This document shows positions 27,087-36,458 of a stretch of 59,517 nt of DNA, in pieces (the stretch's first letter is position 1; every line of letters starts with the position of its first letter). This DNA comes from JAMOBE01 sp039908285 (lineage in GTDB: Bacteria; Pseudomonadota; Alphaproteobacteria; Rhodospirillales; Rhodospirillaceae). The stretch lies in NCBI GenBank assembly GCA_039908285.1, contig JAMOBE010000014.1, positions 1 to 59,517 on the forward strand, given 5' to 3'. The position numbers and the translations under genes are program-made. The notes beneath the pieces are model-generated. The model was not told where the DNA came from and ran no database searches. It worked only from the letters and a program-made list of their open reading frames with translations.

Positions 27087-27902
27087 ATGTTCCGTCCAAC
27101 CAGCCCGGTCAGCCTCAAGGGTTTGCCGTTCAACCGCATGGTTCCCAACATCCTGACCCTCCTCGCCCTGTGCGCCGGGGTGACGTCCATGCGCTATGGC
27201 CTGCGCGGCGAGTGGGAGAGGGCGGTGGTGGCCATCCTGATCGCCGCCATCCTCGACGGGCTGGACGGCCGGGTCGCCCGGCTCCTGCGCGGCACGTCCA
27301 AGTTCGGGGCCGAACTCGACTCGCTGTCGGACTTCGTCAGCTTCGGCGTCGCCCCGGCCATGGTGCTGTACCTGTGGACCATGCAGAACGCCGGCGGCTT
27401 CGGCTGGGCGCTGGTGCTGCTGTTCTCGGTGTGCGCGGCGCTGCGTCTCGCCCGCTTCAACACCATGCTGGAGGACCCGAACCCCCAGCCCTGGACCTAC
27501 TCCTTCTTCACCGGGGTGCCGACGCCGGCCGGGGCGGGGCTGGTCATGGTGCCGATGAGCCTGTCCTTCGATTTCCAGAACGAGATCGTCCGCCATCCCG
27601 CCTTCGTGGCGATGTTCCTGATCGGCGTGTCGTTCCTGGAGGTCAGCCGGGTTCCCACCTTTTCCTTCAAGCGGGTCCGGGTGCCGCACCGCTATGTGCT
27701 GCCGCTGATGGTGCTGGTCGGGATACTGGCCGCCTTCCTGGTCACCGACCCGTGGGCCACCCTCAGCATGCTGGGCCTCGCCTATCTTGCCAGCATCCCC
27801 TTCAGCATCCGCGCCTTCGGCAAGCTCCGCCGGGAGGCGGAGGCAAAGGAAGTAGCGGCGCAGCAGACGCCGGTGGAAGCGCCGGAGGGGCTGGGGCAAT
27901 GA
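27087..27902 (+). CDS. pssA: CDP-diacylglycerol-serine O-phosphatidyltransferase
   Basis: 271 residues. The CDP-alcohol phosphotransferase motif DGLDGRVARLLRGTSKFGAELDSLSD (residues ~56-82 region, DGx2ARx8Gx3Dx3D) binds the metal and CDP moiety. It has several membrane helices (AVVAILIAAILDG, WALVLLFSVCAALRL, YVLPLMVLVGILAAFLV). It makes phosphatidylserine for the neighbouring Psd, so the two-gene unit gives the PE route. The stop overlaps the start of the following sensor kinase by 4 bases. Confidence 0.95.
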   Translation: MFRPTSPVSLKGLPFNRMVPNILTLLALCAGVTSMRYGLRGEWERAVVAILIAAILDGLDGRVARLLRGTSKFGAELDSLSDFVSFGVAPAMVLYLWTMQNAGGFGWALVLLFSVCAALRLARFNTMLEDPNPQPWTYSFFTGVPTPAGAGLVMVPMSLSFDFQNEIVRHPAFVAMFLIGVSFLEVSRVPTFSFKRVRVPHRYVLPLMVLVGILAAFLVTDPWATLSMLGLAYLASIPFSIRAFGKLRREAEAKEVAAQQTPVEAPEGLGQ

Positions 27903-30900
27903 CCGGCCAGCGGCAGCGCGACGATCGCTATCGGCCGCTGCGCCAGTTCCTGATCACCAGCGCGGTCGCCCTGCTGCTGGTCGCCGTGGTGCCCACCCTG
28001 GTCTTTCGTCTCGGTGAGGCCGAAGACCTGGACCGGGCGCGGTCCAACACCATCAACCTGACTCAGTCTCTGGCCAACGTCATCGGCCAGCGCATCGTCG
28101 GCGAGCCGGATGTCGCCGCCCTCGACCGCGTGGTCGCCGATCTCTCGGTTGGGCTGCCGACGATGATCGCCAGGGTGAACCGGACCGACGGCACGCTGGC
28201 CTACTCCTCCCGTTCTGTCCCCATGGGAATGGCGGGTCGCAAGGATGCGGTCGCCGCCAGGGCGGCGGCGACCGGAACCACCCTGTCGGCTCTGCTCCGC
28301 GACAGGGGAGAGGCCGCCGGGCACCTCCTGCCGGAAGACCGGTTCTGGGTGGTCAGCCACGTCCCGATCCGTGCCGATGGTCCGGAGGCCCGGTGGGTGG
28401 TGGAACTTGCCATCGACGTCAGCGAAGAAGTGTCCGAGATCGACGAGGCCACCTGGCGTGTCGTCGCCGCCATGGTGCTGACCCTTGGCATGGCCTTCGC
28501 GCTCGTGTCGCTGGTGGTGGTCCGCGCCGATCGCGCCCTCGAGCACCAGTACCGGGCGGTCCGGGACGCCGGGGCCAGCCTCGAGGCCCAGAACGCCCGC
28601 CTGTCGCAGGAGATGGCCGAGCGGAGTCGGACCGAGGAGGCCCTGCAAGTCGCCGAAAAGCGCAAGGCCTTCATCCTGGAAGCGGCGACGGAGGCCATCA
28701 TCACCATCGACGACCAGCGGCGCACCGTCGAGTACAACAACGCCGCCCACGAGATTTTCGGCTTCGAGCGCGAGGAGGTCATCGGCACCGACCTCACCGA
28801 GCGCATCATCCCCGAGTCGAACCGCGAAACCCACGCGGCGGCCTTTCGCGTGCGCGCGGAGAGTGATTCGGGCGACCTGGAGGGCCGCCGCTTCCGGGTG
28901 ATGGCCCGGCGCAAGGATGGCCGTGAGTTCCCCCTGCAGATGGCCATCTCCTCCTTCATGCTGGCCGGCCGGCGATACTTCACCGCCGTCATGCGGGACC
29001 TCACCGAGCACCTGGAGGCCGAGAGAATCCGCGACGAGGGCGAGCGCGCCCTGCTGGACGTCATCGAGGCGAGCCCCGTCGCCGTCGGCATCACCGACCG
29101 CTCGGGCCGCCTGTTGTACTGGAACACCATCTTCTTCCAGATGGGCCGCAACTACCGCGACGAGAAGGGAAACAACACCTTCGGCCTGGTGTTCAGCCGG
29201 TCCGGCCTGCACCGCCAGCTTCTGCACCGGGTGGTGGCGGGGGGGCGGGTGTGGAACGAGGAGGCCGAGCTTCTGCTGGGCAGTGGTGAAACCGCCTGGG
29301 TCCTGATGTCCATGCAGAGCCTGGTGTTCGAGCAGAACCCGGCCGTGCTGACCTGGCTCTACGACATCACCGACCTGAAGCGCCAGGAGGCGGCGCTGAC
29401 GGAGGCCCGCAACGAGGCGGAAAAGGCGAGCCGCGCCAAGTCGGACTTCCTCGCCACCATGAGCCACGAGATTCGCACGCCGATGAACGGCGTCGTCACC
29501 GTGTCCGAGATCCTGGACCAGACCGAGCTTTCCGACGGCCAGCGGGCCATGTCCACCATCATCCGCGACTCGGCCGCGGCGCTGATGGCCATCATCGACG
29601 ACGTGCTCGACTTCTCGAAGATCGAGGCCGGGCGGCTCGACATCGAGCGGGTCAGCCTGTCGGTGTCCCAGATCGTCGAGGGTGTCGCCGACCTCCTCGG
29701 CCCCCGCGCCGCCGAGAAGGGGCTCGACCTGATCGCCTATCTCGACCCCGCCATGCCCGACCACATGGAGGGCGATCCGGTGCGCATCCGCCAGGTCCTG
29801 CTGAACCTGGTGGGCAACGCCGTCAAGTTCACCGAGACCGGCCATGTGCTGCTGGAGGTGACCGAGGCGGAACCCTCGGGCGACGGCGCCGAGCTTTCGT
29901 TCCGCATCTCCGACACCGGTATCGGCATACCGCCAGAACTGCACAGCCAGCTCTTCACGCCCTTCACCCAGGCCGACTCGTCCACGGTTCGGCGGTTCGG
30001 CGGCACCGGCCTCGGGCTGTCCATCTGCAAGACCCTGGTCGAACTGATGGGGGGAGCCATCGGCATCGACAGCGCGCCGGGAAAGGGGTCCACCTTCTGG
30101 TTCCACCTGCCCACCAAGGTGAAGCCGGAACGGCGGCTGCCGGTGGACGGCGACCTGGCCGGCCTGCGGGTGCTGGTGGTCACCGCCTGTCCACCCCAGA
30201 TGCGGATGCTGCGGGACTATCTGAAGCACGGCGCCGCCACCGTCGTCGAGGCCGGAAGCGCCGCCGCCGCCCTGGCCGAACTGGGGATGGGGATGGAGAC
30301 GGCGCCGCCCTTCGACGCAGTGGTGGCCGACGCCGACCTGCCCGACATGAGCGGTCTCGTCCTGGCCCAGGTCATCGCCGACGAGCCCGGCCGGAGTCGA
30401 CCGCCGGTGGTGCTGGTGGTGCCGAGGATGGCGGCCTTCGCCTTCACCGCCTCGCGTCACGATGTCCTGTTCACCACGATAGGCAAGCCGGTCCACCGCG
30501 CCACCCTGTGCCACGTGGTGGCCGCGGCGGCCGGCCGCGTCGACCTCAAGGACCCGTCGATTCCGGCGCGGCGCCGCGACGACCGGGGGCGGGTCCAGTA
30601 CCTCGCCCCCCCGACGGACACGGCCCTGGCCACCGGCAACCTCATCCTGGTGGCCGAGGACAACCCGACCAACCAGACCGTCATCCGCATGCTGCTGGGG
30701 CGGCTCGGGTATGCGGCCGACCTGGCGGTCGACGGCAAGGAGGCCTGGCGGATGCTGCAGCAGAAGCCCTACGGCCTGCTGCTCACCGACTGCCACATGC
30801 CCGAGGCGGATGGCTACCAGCTGACCCGCATGGTACGGGACCAGGAACGCGAACGGGGCGGGCTGGTCCACCTGCCGGTCATCGCCCTGACCGCCGACGC

Positions 30901-31471
30901 GGTGGCCGGAACCGCCCAGAAGTGCGCCGACTCCGGCATGGACGGCTACCTGAAGAAGCCGGTGACGTGGGAGGAACTGGACGCCACCATCCAGAAATGG
31001 CTGCCGGGCGCCGCCGCCCTGCGTCACAACGCGTCCAGGCCGCTCCCTCCCGAGCCTGAGCCAGAGCCGCCACCGCCACCGCCACCGCCACCGCCCCCTC
31101 CGCCCCCTCCGCCCCCACCGGCCGTGGCGGTGGTCGAAGCCGCCGTCACCCTGAACCCGGCTTATCTTCTGGATCTTCTGGGGGGAGCGGAGGACATGCT
31201 GCGTCCGATGCTGGACCAGTACGTGGAGACCACCCGCCCCCTGGTCGAGGAGCTTCTCGTCGCCCTCAAGGACGAGGCCTGGGAGGTGGCGCGCAAGAAG
31301 GCCCACGCCTGCGCCGGAGCCTCGAAGACGGCGGGAGCCATGGACTTCGCCGGCATCTGCGCCACCATCGAGCGGGCGATCGTCGCCGGGGACCACGCCA
31401 CGGCACGGACGGCCGGCGACGACGTGGGAGCCGGTTTCGAAAGGGTGGCGGCGGCGGTGGAAGCCCTGTAG
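27899..31471 (+). CDS. Hybrid sensor histidine kinase with two PAS, two receiver and an HPt domain
   Basis: 1190 residues. Membrane segments near 16-36 and 185-208 enclose a periplasmic part. Two PAS domains lie at ~256-371 and ~382-492. HisKA has phospho-His523 in MSHEIRTPMNG; HATPase_c is at ~615-738. Receiver 1 (~754-877) keeps the Asp of VVADADLPDMSG but lacks the acidic pair of its first strand. Receiver 2 (~914-1035) is complete, with Asp964 in LLLTDCHMPEADG. A run of more than 15 prolines (~1054-1076) leads to an HPt domain with His1136 (KAHACAGAS). The start ATGA overlaps pssA. The following single-domain regulator could take its phosphate. Confidence 0.92.
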   Translation: MTGQRQRDDRYRPLRQFLITSAVALLLVAVVPTLVFRLGEAEDLDRARSNTINLTQSLANVIGQRIVGEPDVAALDRVVADLSVGLPTMIARVNRTDGTLAYSSRSVPMGMAGRKDAVAARAAATGTTLSALLRDRGEAAGHLLPEDRFWVVSHVPIRADGPEARWVVELAIDVSEEVSEIDEATWRVVAAMVLTLGMAFALVSLVVVRADRALEHQYRAVRDAGASLEAQNARLSQEMAERSRTEEALQVAEKRKAFILEAATEAIITIDDQRRTVEYNNAAHEIFGFEREEVIGTDLTERIIPESNRETHAAAFRVRAESDSGDLEGRRFRVMARRKDGREFPLQMAISSFMLAGRRYFTAVMRDLTEHLEAERIRDEGERALLDVIEASPVAVGITDRSGRLLYWNTIFFQMGRNYRDEKGNNTFGLVFSRSGLHRQLLHRVVAGGRVWNEEAELLLGSGETAWVLMSMQSLVFEQNPAVLTWLYDITDLKRQEAALTEARNEAEKASRAKSDFLATMSHEIRTPMNGVVTVSEILDQTELSDGQRAMSTIIRDSAAALMAIIDDVLDFSKIEAGRLDIERVSLSVSQIVEGVADLLGPRAAEKGLDLIAYLDPAMPDHMEGDPVRIRQVLLNLVGNAVKFTETGHVLLEVTEAEPSGDGAELSFRISDTGIGIPPELHSQLFTPFTQADSSTVRRFGGTGLGLSICKTLVELMGGAIGIDSAPGKGSTFWFHLPTKVKPERRLPVDGDLAGLRVLVVTACPPQMRMLRDYLKHGAATVVEAGSAAAALAELGMGMETAPPFDAVVADADLPDMSGLVLAQVIADEPGRSRPPVVLVVPRMAAFAFTASRHDVLFTTIGKPVHRATLCHVVAAAAGRVDLKDPSIPARRRDDRGRVQYLAPPTDTALATGNLILVAEDNPTNQTVIRMLLGRLGYAADLAVDGKEAWRMLQQKPYGLLLTDCHMPEADGYQLTRMVRDQERERGGLVHLPVIALTADAVAGTAQKCADSGMDGYLKKPVTWEELDATIQKWLPGAAALRHNASRPLPPEPEPEPPPPPPPPPPPPPPPPPPAVAVVEAAVTLNPAYLLDLLGGAEDMLRPMLDQYVETTRPLVEELLVALKDEAWEVARKKAHACAGASKTAGAMDFAGICATIERAIVAGDHATARTAGDDVGAGFERVAAAVEAL

Positions 31472-31543
31472 ACAGAACGGCGCAAAACCACCACAATGGA
31501 CGTGAAATTCACCACGCGATAACGACGACATGACGAAGCCGAC

Positions 31544-31948
31544 ATGACCAAACCGGAACATGACTTTTCCCACCTCAAGGCACTCGTGATCGACGATCAG
31601 GCGTTCATCCGCCGGATCGTCGTCGGCCTCTTGCGACAGATGGGGTTCAAACAGGTGGAAGAGGCCGAGGATGGCGCCAGCGGGTTGAAGATCAACAACT
31701 CGTTCCACCCCGACATCATCCTCTGCGACATCGAGATGGAGCCCATCGACGGCCTGACCTTTCTCCAGGTGCTGCGAACCAGCCGGGACGTTGTCAACAG
31801 CAAGGTGCCGGTGATCTTCCTCACCAGCCATGCGGAGTCGGACATTGTCCGCCGCGCCCGTCAGCTCAACGTCAATTCCTTCGTGGTCAAGCCGCCCTCC
31901 CTCGCGGCGCTGATGGAGCGGATCGTCTTCGTTCTCTTCAAGCACTGA
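31544..31948 (+). CDS. Single-domain CheY-like response regulator
   Basis: 134 residues, a receiver with no output domain. Acidic pocket ALVIDDQAF, phospho-Asp in IILCDIEMEPIDG, switch Thr in VIFLTSHAE and Lys in FVVKPPS. It begins 72 bases past the hybrid kinase with no other gene between, so it is a likely partner that receives phosphate from His1136 and acts by protein contact. Confidence 0.9.
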   Translation: MTKPEHDFSHLKALVIDDQAFIRRIVVGLLRQMGFKQVEEAEDGASGLKINNSFHPDIILCDIEMEPIDGLTFLQVLRTSRDVVNSKVPVIFLTSHAESDIVRRARQLNVNSFVVKPPSLAALMERIVFVLFKH

Positions 31949-31997
31949 GAGCCTGAGGGGCGGCGGCCGGACCCCAACATAATGCGGCGGAGCCAGC

Positions 31998-32981
31998 ATG
32001 CAGACCGCGACCGGATTCATCGGGGCCATCGGCGGCACGCCGCTGATCCTCCTCGAGTGGGCCTCCCGCAGGACCGGGTGCCGCATCTATGGCAAGGCCG
32101 AGTTCCTCAATCCCGGCGGGTCGGTCAAGGACCGCGCCGCCCACTTCATCATCGACGACGCCGAGCGCCGCGGCCTGCTGCGGCCGGGCGGCACGGTGGT
32201 GGAGGGCACGGCGGGCAATACCGGCATCGGCCTGGCCCTGGTGGGCAATGCCCGGGGCTATCGCACCGTCATCGTCATGCCCGAGACCCAGAGCCAGGAA
32301 AAGAAGGACATGCTGCGCCTGTGCGGGGCCGACCTGCGGCTGGTGCCGGCGGTGCCGTACAAGGACCCGAACAACTACGTCCGCTATTCCGAGCGGCTGG
32401 CCGGCGACCTCGGGGCGTTCTGGGCCAATCAGTTCGACAACACCGCCAACCGCACCGGCCACCAGCGCACCACCGGCCCCGAGATCTGGACGGCGCTCGA
32501 GGGCCGCATCGACGCCTTCACCTGCGCCGTCGGCACGGGCGGCACCATCGCCGGCGTCGCCATGGCCCTCAAGGAGCGCGACCCGAAGGTGCGTATCGTG
32601 CTTGCCGACCCCATGGGTTCGGCGCTATACAGCTATTACACGAGTGGAACGCTGACGGCGGAGGGAACCTCCATCACCGAGGGCATCGGCCAGGGCCGCA
32701 TCACCCGCAACCTGGCCGACGCCCCCATCGACGAGGCGGTCCGGGTGACCGATCCGGAGTGCCTCGACGTCCTGTTCAACCTGGTGAAGCACGAGGGACT
32801 GGTGCTGGGCGGCTCGTCGGGCATCAACGTGGCGGCGGCGATGAAGGTGGCCACCACCCTGGGTCCCGGCCACACCGTCGTCACCGTCCTGTGCGATGGC
32901 GGCAGCCGGTACCAGAGCAAGCTGTACAACCCTGAGTTCCTGAGGGCCCGGAGCCTCCCCGCCCCCGACTGGATGGTGTGA
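31998..32981 (+). CDS. cysK: Cysteine synthase-family PLP enzyme
   Basis: 327 residues. The PLP lysine is Lys44 in NPGGSVKDRAA; the substrate loop is EGTAGNTGIGLA (TSGNT in most CysK, here TAGNT); the phosphate loop is GTGGTIAGV. Makes cysteine from O-acetylserine and sulfide. Fused in order with a sulfurtransferase gene (3 bases apart), which suggests an organic-sulfur exchange unit. The C-terminal part (GSSGINVAAAM) is normal. A cystathionine synthase-like function is a lesser alternative. Confidence 0.88.
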   Translation: MQTATGFIGAIGGTPLILLEWASRRTGCRIYGKAEFLNPGGSVKDRAAHFIIDDAERRGLLRPGGTVVEGTAGNTGIGLALVGNARGYRTVIVMPETQSQEKKDMLRLCGADLRLVPAVPYKDPNNYVRYSERLAGDLGAFWANQFDNTANRTGHQRTTGPEIWTALEGRIDAFTCAVGTGGTIAGVAMALKERDPKVRIVLADPMGSALYSYYTSGTLTAEGTSITEGIGQGRITRNLADAPIDEAVRVTDPECLDVLFNLVKHEGLVLGGSSGINVAAAMKVATTLGPGHTVVTVLCDGGSRYQSKLYNPEFLRARSLPAPDWMV

Positions 32982-32983
32982 TC

Positions 32984-33856
32984 ATGGACTTCGCCAACCC
33001 CGACGCCCTCGTCTCCACCAGATGGCTGGCCAGCCACCTCGAGTCTCCCGACGGCGGCGTGCCCGAGATCAGCGTCGTCGACGCCAGTTTCTGGCTGCCG
33101 GTCTCCCAGCGCCATGCCCACGAGGAATACCTCGAGGGCCACATCCCCGGCGCCGTGTTCCTCGACATCGACGACGTCGCCGACCAGCACACGGACCTGC
33201 CGCACATGCTGCCGGCGCCGGAGGTTTTCGCCGACAAGGTGGGACGCCTCGGGCTTGGCGATGACCGGCACATCGTGGTCTACGACAACGCGGGGGGAGC
33301 CGCCGCCGCCGCCCGGGTGTGGTGGATGTTCCGCCTGTTCGGGCATCGGCGCGTCGCCGTGCTGAACGGCGGCTTTCCCCGGTGGCTGCGCGAGCGCCGG
33401 CCGGTCTCGGACGTGGTGCCGACGCCCGAGTTCCGCATCTTCACCCCACGTCCCGACTATGGCCTGCGCCGGACCCTGGACGAGGTGTGCGCCGACATGG
33501 AGAGCCACCCCAGGCAGATTCTCGACGCCCGCTCCCCCGGCCGCTTCGCCGGCCACGAGCCGGAGCCCCGCGCCGTTCCCCGCCACGGCCACATCCCCGG
33601 CAGCATCAACGTGCCCTTCCTCGATCTACTCGACCGGCGGGAGATGACCTTCCTTTCGGCCGAAACCATCGCCGCCCGCTTCGCCGAGGCCGGCTGCGCC
33701 CTGGACCAGAAATTGGTGGTGACCTGCGGATCGGGAGTCACCTCGTGCCTGCTGGCGCTCGGCCTCTACCTCATCGGCAAGACCGACGTCGCCAACTACG
33801 ACGGCTCCTGGGCCGAGTGGACCCACCACACCGAACTGCCGATCGAAACCGCCTGA
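32984..33856 (+). CDS. sseA: 3-mercaptopyruvate sulfurtransferase (two-domain rhodanese)
   Basis: About 290 residues. Two rhodanese domains: the N-terminal one (VVDASFWLP...LEGHIPGAVFLDIDDVAD) is inactive; the C-terminal one (ILDARSPGRFAG...HIPGSINVPF) holds the active loop TCGSGVTS with Cys248. The CGSGVT form points to mercaptopyruvate rather than thiosulfate as substrate. It moves sulfane sulfur to thiol or cyanide acceptors and can release sulfide for the cysK-like enzyme upstream. A GTG at 32978 overlapping the cysK stop is another possible start. Confidence 0.9.
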   Translation: MDFANPDALVSTRWLASHLESPDGGVPEISVVDASFWLPVSQRHAHEEYLEGHIPGAVFLDIDDVADQHTDLPHMLPAPEVFADKVGRLGLGDDRHIVVYDNAGGAAAAARVWWMFRLFGHRRVAVLNGGFPRWLRERRPVSDVVPTPEFRIFTPRPDYGLRRTLDEVCADMESHPRQILDARSPGRFAGHEPEPRAVPRHGHIPGSINVPFLDLLDRREMTFLSAETIAARFAEAGCALDQKLVVTCGSGVTSCLLALGLYLIGKTDVANYDGSWAEWTHHTELPIETA

Positions 33857-33897
33857 AGGCATGCCGGAGGCATTGCCGAGCCCTCCTGCCCGAAGAA

Positions 33898-33923
33898 CCA
33901 GGGCAATCGGGTGAAGGAAGGAG
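33898..33923. repeat. Dispersed GGGCAATCGGGTGAAGGA repeat, copy 2
   Basis: CCAGGGCAATCGGGTGAAGG then AAGGAG, 22 identical bases with the copy at 6315. Confidence 0.55.
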
Positions 33924-34043
33924 CATCCGTTTCCCGCATAAAAAGGCACTCCCCTTCGGGGGGCTATCGTATACACACAAGTCTGGACAGACTGGGCTGT
34001 AGGGGTTTCGCTGTAGAAACTATCCGTTTCCCGCAGAAAAAAG

Positions 34044-34201
34044 CCCTCCCCCTTGATGGGGGAGGGTTGGGTGGGGGTGATGTTGCCGCACGTAGGTGCA
34101 GCGGGATGAGCCAAAGAATTCAGCTTTTGTGCGAATATACTTTTATGTGTGCGCTCTTCACGGCCACCCCCACCCAAACCCTCCCCCATCGAGGGGGAGG
34201 G
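34044..34201. repeat. Inverted pair of REP-like palindromes (copies 3 and 4), BIME-like
   Basis: Copy 3 (34044-34066, CCCTCCCCC TTGAT GGGGGAGGG, then TTGGGTGGGGGTG) and copy 4 (34179-34201, CCCTCCCCC ATCGA GGGGGAGGG, preceded by CCACCCCCACCCAAA) face each other, so the outer ~37 bases are also an inverted repeat around a 84-base centre. Confidence 0.7.
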
Positions 34202-34244
34202 CTTAAGTTTGCTGGAGGAGTGCGGGAAACTTGTGTACATTCGG

Positions 34245-34264
34245 TCCCCCATCGAGGGGGAGGG
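34245..34264. repeat. REP-like palindrome, copy 5
   Basis: TCCCCC ATCGA GGGGGA, 3 bases past the stop of the TPR gene at 34268 (minus strand), where it would form a hairpin at the transcript end. Confidence 0.65.
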
Positions 34265-34267
34265 AAA

Positions 34268-36412
34268 TTATACTGGCTCCAGCGCCTCGGCGCCGTCCTT
34301 CACCCGATCGCCCTGATTGGCGACCTCGTCCCAAACCTCATGGACCAGTGCCTTGAACGCCGCATCCCGGGGCACCGGATGGCGGTCCGCGTCCGCCAAC
34401 TCCCCGTCCTTAAGCATTTCGCCGCCCAGTTCAAAAGCCCGCCGCAGATCCACCCGAGCCTCGCTCTCCCGCCCCAGCAGGAACTGGATATAGCCTCGAT
34501 TGCCCAGGGTAATGTCGTCGTCTGGCTTTATGGAAAGGGACTTTTCGATGGACTCGAAGGCCTGTGTGAGGCTGTGCGTGCGCTCAGACTCGGAGTGCCA
34601 GTTCTTCTTCGCTATAATTAGGAGAGAGTCGCCCTTGTTGTTACGGGCCCTGGCCACCTGTTCCCGCAGGGCCGGCTCGGTGGCGGAGCCGAAGCGGGCC
34701 TCCACCTGCTCGTAGGCAGCCACCGCCTCGGTGTCGCGTCCGAGCTTGCCCAACGCGACGCCCTTGTTGACCAGTGCCCTGGCCACCTGTTCCCGCAGGG
34801 CCGGCTCGGTGGCGGAGCCGAAGCGGGCCTCCACCTGCCCGTAGGCTGCGATCTCCTCGTCATAGCGCTCCAGTTTTCCCAACGAGTAGCCCTTGTTGAC
34901 CAGTGCCTCGGCCACCTGTTCCCGCAGGGCCGGCTCGGTAGCGGAGCCGAAGCGGACCTCCACCTGCTCGTAGGCGGTCACCGCCTCGTCATCGCGCTTC
35001 AGCTTGCCCAACGCGACGCCCTTGTTGACCAGGGCCATGGCCACCTGTTCAGGCAGGGCCGGATCGGTGGCGGAGCCGAAGCGGGCCTCCACCTGCTCGT
35101 AGGCAGCCATCGCCTCGTCATCGCGCTTCAGCGTGCCCAACGCGACGCCCTTGTTGATCAGGGCCATGGCCACCTGTTCCCGCAGGGCCGGCTCGGTGGC
35201 GGAGCCGAAGTGGGCCTCCACCTGATCGTAGGCAGCCACCGCCTCGTCAAAGCGCTCCAATCTTTCCAACGCGACGCCCTTGTTGACCAGGGCCTTGGCC
35301 ACCCGTTCCCGCAGAGCCGGCTCGGTGGCGGAGCCGAAGCGGGCCTCCACCTGCTCGTAGGCAGCGATCTCCTCGTCATAGCGCTCCAGTTTTCCCAACG
35401 AGAAGCCCTTGTTGAACAGTGCCCTGGCCACCCGTTCCCGCAGGGCCGGCTCGGTGGCGGAGCCGAAGCGGGCCTCCACCTGCTCATAGGCCGCCACCGC
35501 CTCGTCATCGCGCTTCATCTCACCCAATACGGCGCCCTTGGCGACCAGTGCCATGGCCACCTGATCTGGCGCGGCACCTTCCACTCCGGCCGCCTTGTCA
35601 AACGACGACTCTGCTGTTGACATATCGTCGCCATGATAGGCACCCACACCCTTCGCAATCCAATCGGCGAAGGTCCATTCACTTTCAGGCTTGGCATCGA
35701 TTTGACTGGTTCGTTCATCCCGTTGTTTGCGCTTGTCTTCAGTTTGAGGAGACGCATTTTGAGGAGACGCATCTTTATTACGGGTTGTCTCAATAATTTT
35801 CGAAATTTCATCAGCATAATCATAAACTTCTTTTTTCTTAAGGAGGATATCTTCTGCGTGTTCACCGACCTCCTTGTGCTTGCCAGAGATAGCTTCAAGA
35901 AGCTCGGACGCTTGTCCCAATGCCGCGTCTGCCTGCCGCATTGCGGCTGATGCTTTTTCAGTGGCAGAGCCAACAAGCTTATTAAGCTCATCTTCTTTTT
36001 CTTTTACGATCTTGTTTGCTTGTTTATCAAGTAGCCTCCGGCCATCCTTGGTGATCCATTCCTCGACCGCGGTCGACGCAGTCTCCTTTGCCTTGGTCTG
36101 TGCGGAGTTATAGGAAAACCAGCCAAGGCCAGCGACAGAAAGTGTAATCAGGGTTCCAAGTATCGTCAGAATAAACTGGATGTCACGAATTCGTTTCTCC
36201 TGGCCAGCAGATTCCTTCGTCAGTCCCTCGAACTGCGCCCTCAGTACGGCAAAATCCTTCTCCGTGTCGGCCAGCCTGGAGCGAAGGTCGTCCGCTTCGC
36301 TGGCAAACAGAATTGCGATCGGCGCGAGGGGCCTGGCTTCGACCGCCAGGGCGGGCGTGAGGGTGAGGCAGATGAACAGGAGGGCGAGGAAGTGTCTGAT
36401 GTGGTGCGTCAT
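34268..36412 (-). CDS. TPR protein with near-identical 43-residue tandem repeats
   Basis: 714 residues. Signal-like N-terminus (residues 4-23), coiled coil with a membrane segment near 80-98 (FILTILGTLITLSVAGLGWF), a long charged coiled coil (~105-225), then seven copies plus one decayed copy of a 43-residue unit (NKGVALGKLKRDDEAVAAYE followed by QVEARFGSATEPALREQVA), a TPR-like helix pair. DNA unit is 129 bases and neighbouring copies differ in few places. The C-terminus has ordinary TPRs. The coiled-coil half is visibly AT-richer (runs of AAA/TTT) than the window. AGGA at 8 bases favours 36412 as start. Function unknown; likely a membrane-tethered protein-binding scaffold. Confidence 0.82.
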   Translation of the reverse strand: MTHHIRHFLALLFICLTLTPALAVEARPLAPIAILFASEADDLRSRLADTEKDFAVLRAQFEGLTKESAGQEKRIRDIQFILTILGTLITLSVAGLGWFSYNSAQTKAKETASTAVEEWITKDGRRLLDKQANKIVKEKEDELNKLVGSATEKASAAMRQADAALGQASELLEAISGKHKEVGEHAEDILLKKKEVYDYADEISKIIETTRNKDASPQNASPQTEDKRKQRDERTSQIDAKPESEWTFADWIAKGVGAYHGDDMSTAESSFDKAAGVEGAAPDQVAMALVAKGAVLGEMKRDDEAVAAYEQVEARFGSATEPALRERVARALFNKGFSLGKLERYDEEIAAYEQVEARFGSATEPALRERVAKALVNKGVALERLERFDEAVAAYDQVEAHFGSATEPALREQVAMALINKGVALGTLKRDDEAMAAYEQVEARFGSATDPALPEQVAMALVNKGVALGKLKRDDEAVTAYEQVEVRFGSATEPALREQVAEALVNKGYSLGKLERYDEEIAAYGQVEARFGSATEPALREQVARALVNKGVALGKLGRDTEAVAAYEQVEARFGSATEPALREQVARARNNKGDSLLIIAKKNWHSESERTHSLTQAFESIEKSLSIKPDDDITLGNRGYIQFLLGRESEARVDLRRAFELGGEMLKDGELADADRHPVPRDAAFKALVHEVWDEVANQGDRVKDGAEALEPV
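34640..35545. repeat. 129-base coding tandem repeat (about 7 copies)
   Basis: Each unit encodes 43 residues. Repeated stretches such as GTGGCGGAGCCGAAGCGGGC recur at 129-base steps with only a few base changes, which shows recent expansion or gene conversion. Confidence 0.85.
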
Positions 36413-36458
36413 AAGCGCATCCTAGGACACCTCGGTCACCATGACAAGATGGATCAGA

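Larger units (their letters stand above)
33857..34267. other. Repeat-dense gap between sseA and TPR protein
   Basis: No gene seen in 411 bases. It holds the dispersed GGGCAATCGGG repeat (33898-33923), a repeated TTTCCCGCA-AAAA motif (33930 and 34026), and three REP-like palindromes. Confidence 0.6.

Noticed and set aside
27782..32086. Long open frame (over 1400 codons) on the minus strand
   Set aside because: Antisense shadow of the hybrid kinase and cysK-like gene; no recognisable motif.
34640..35545. CRISPR or intergenic repeat
   Set aside because: 129-base repeats lie inside one open frame and encode TPR-like units.
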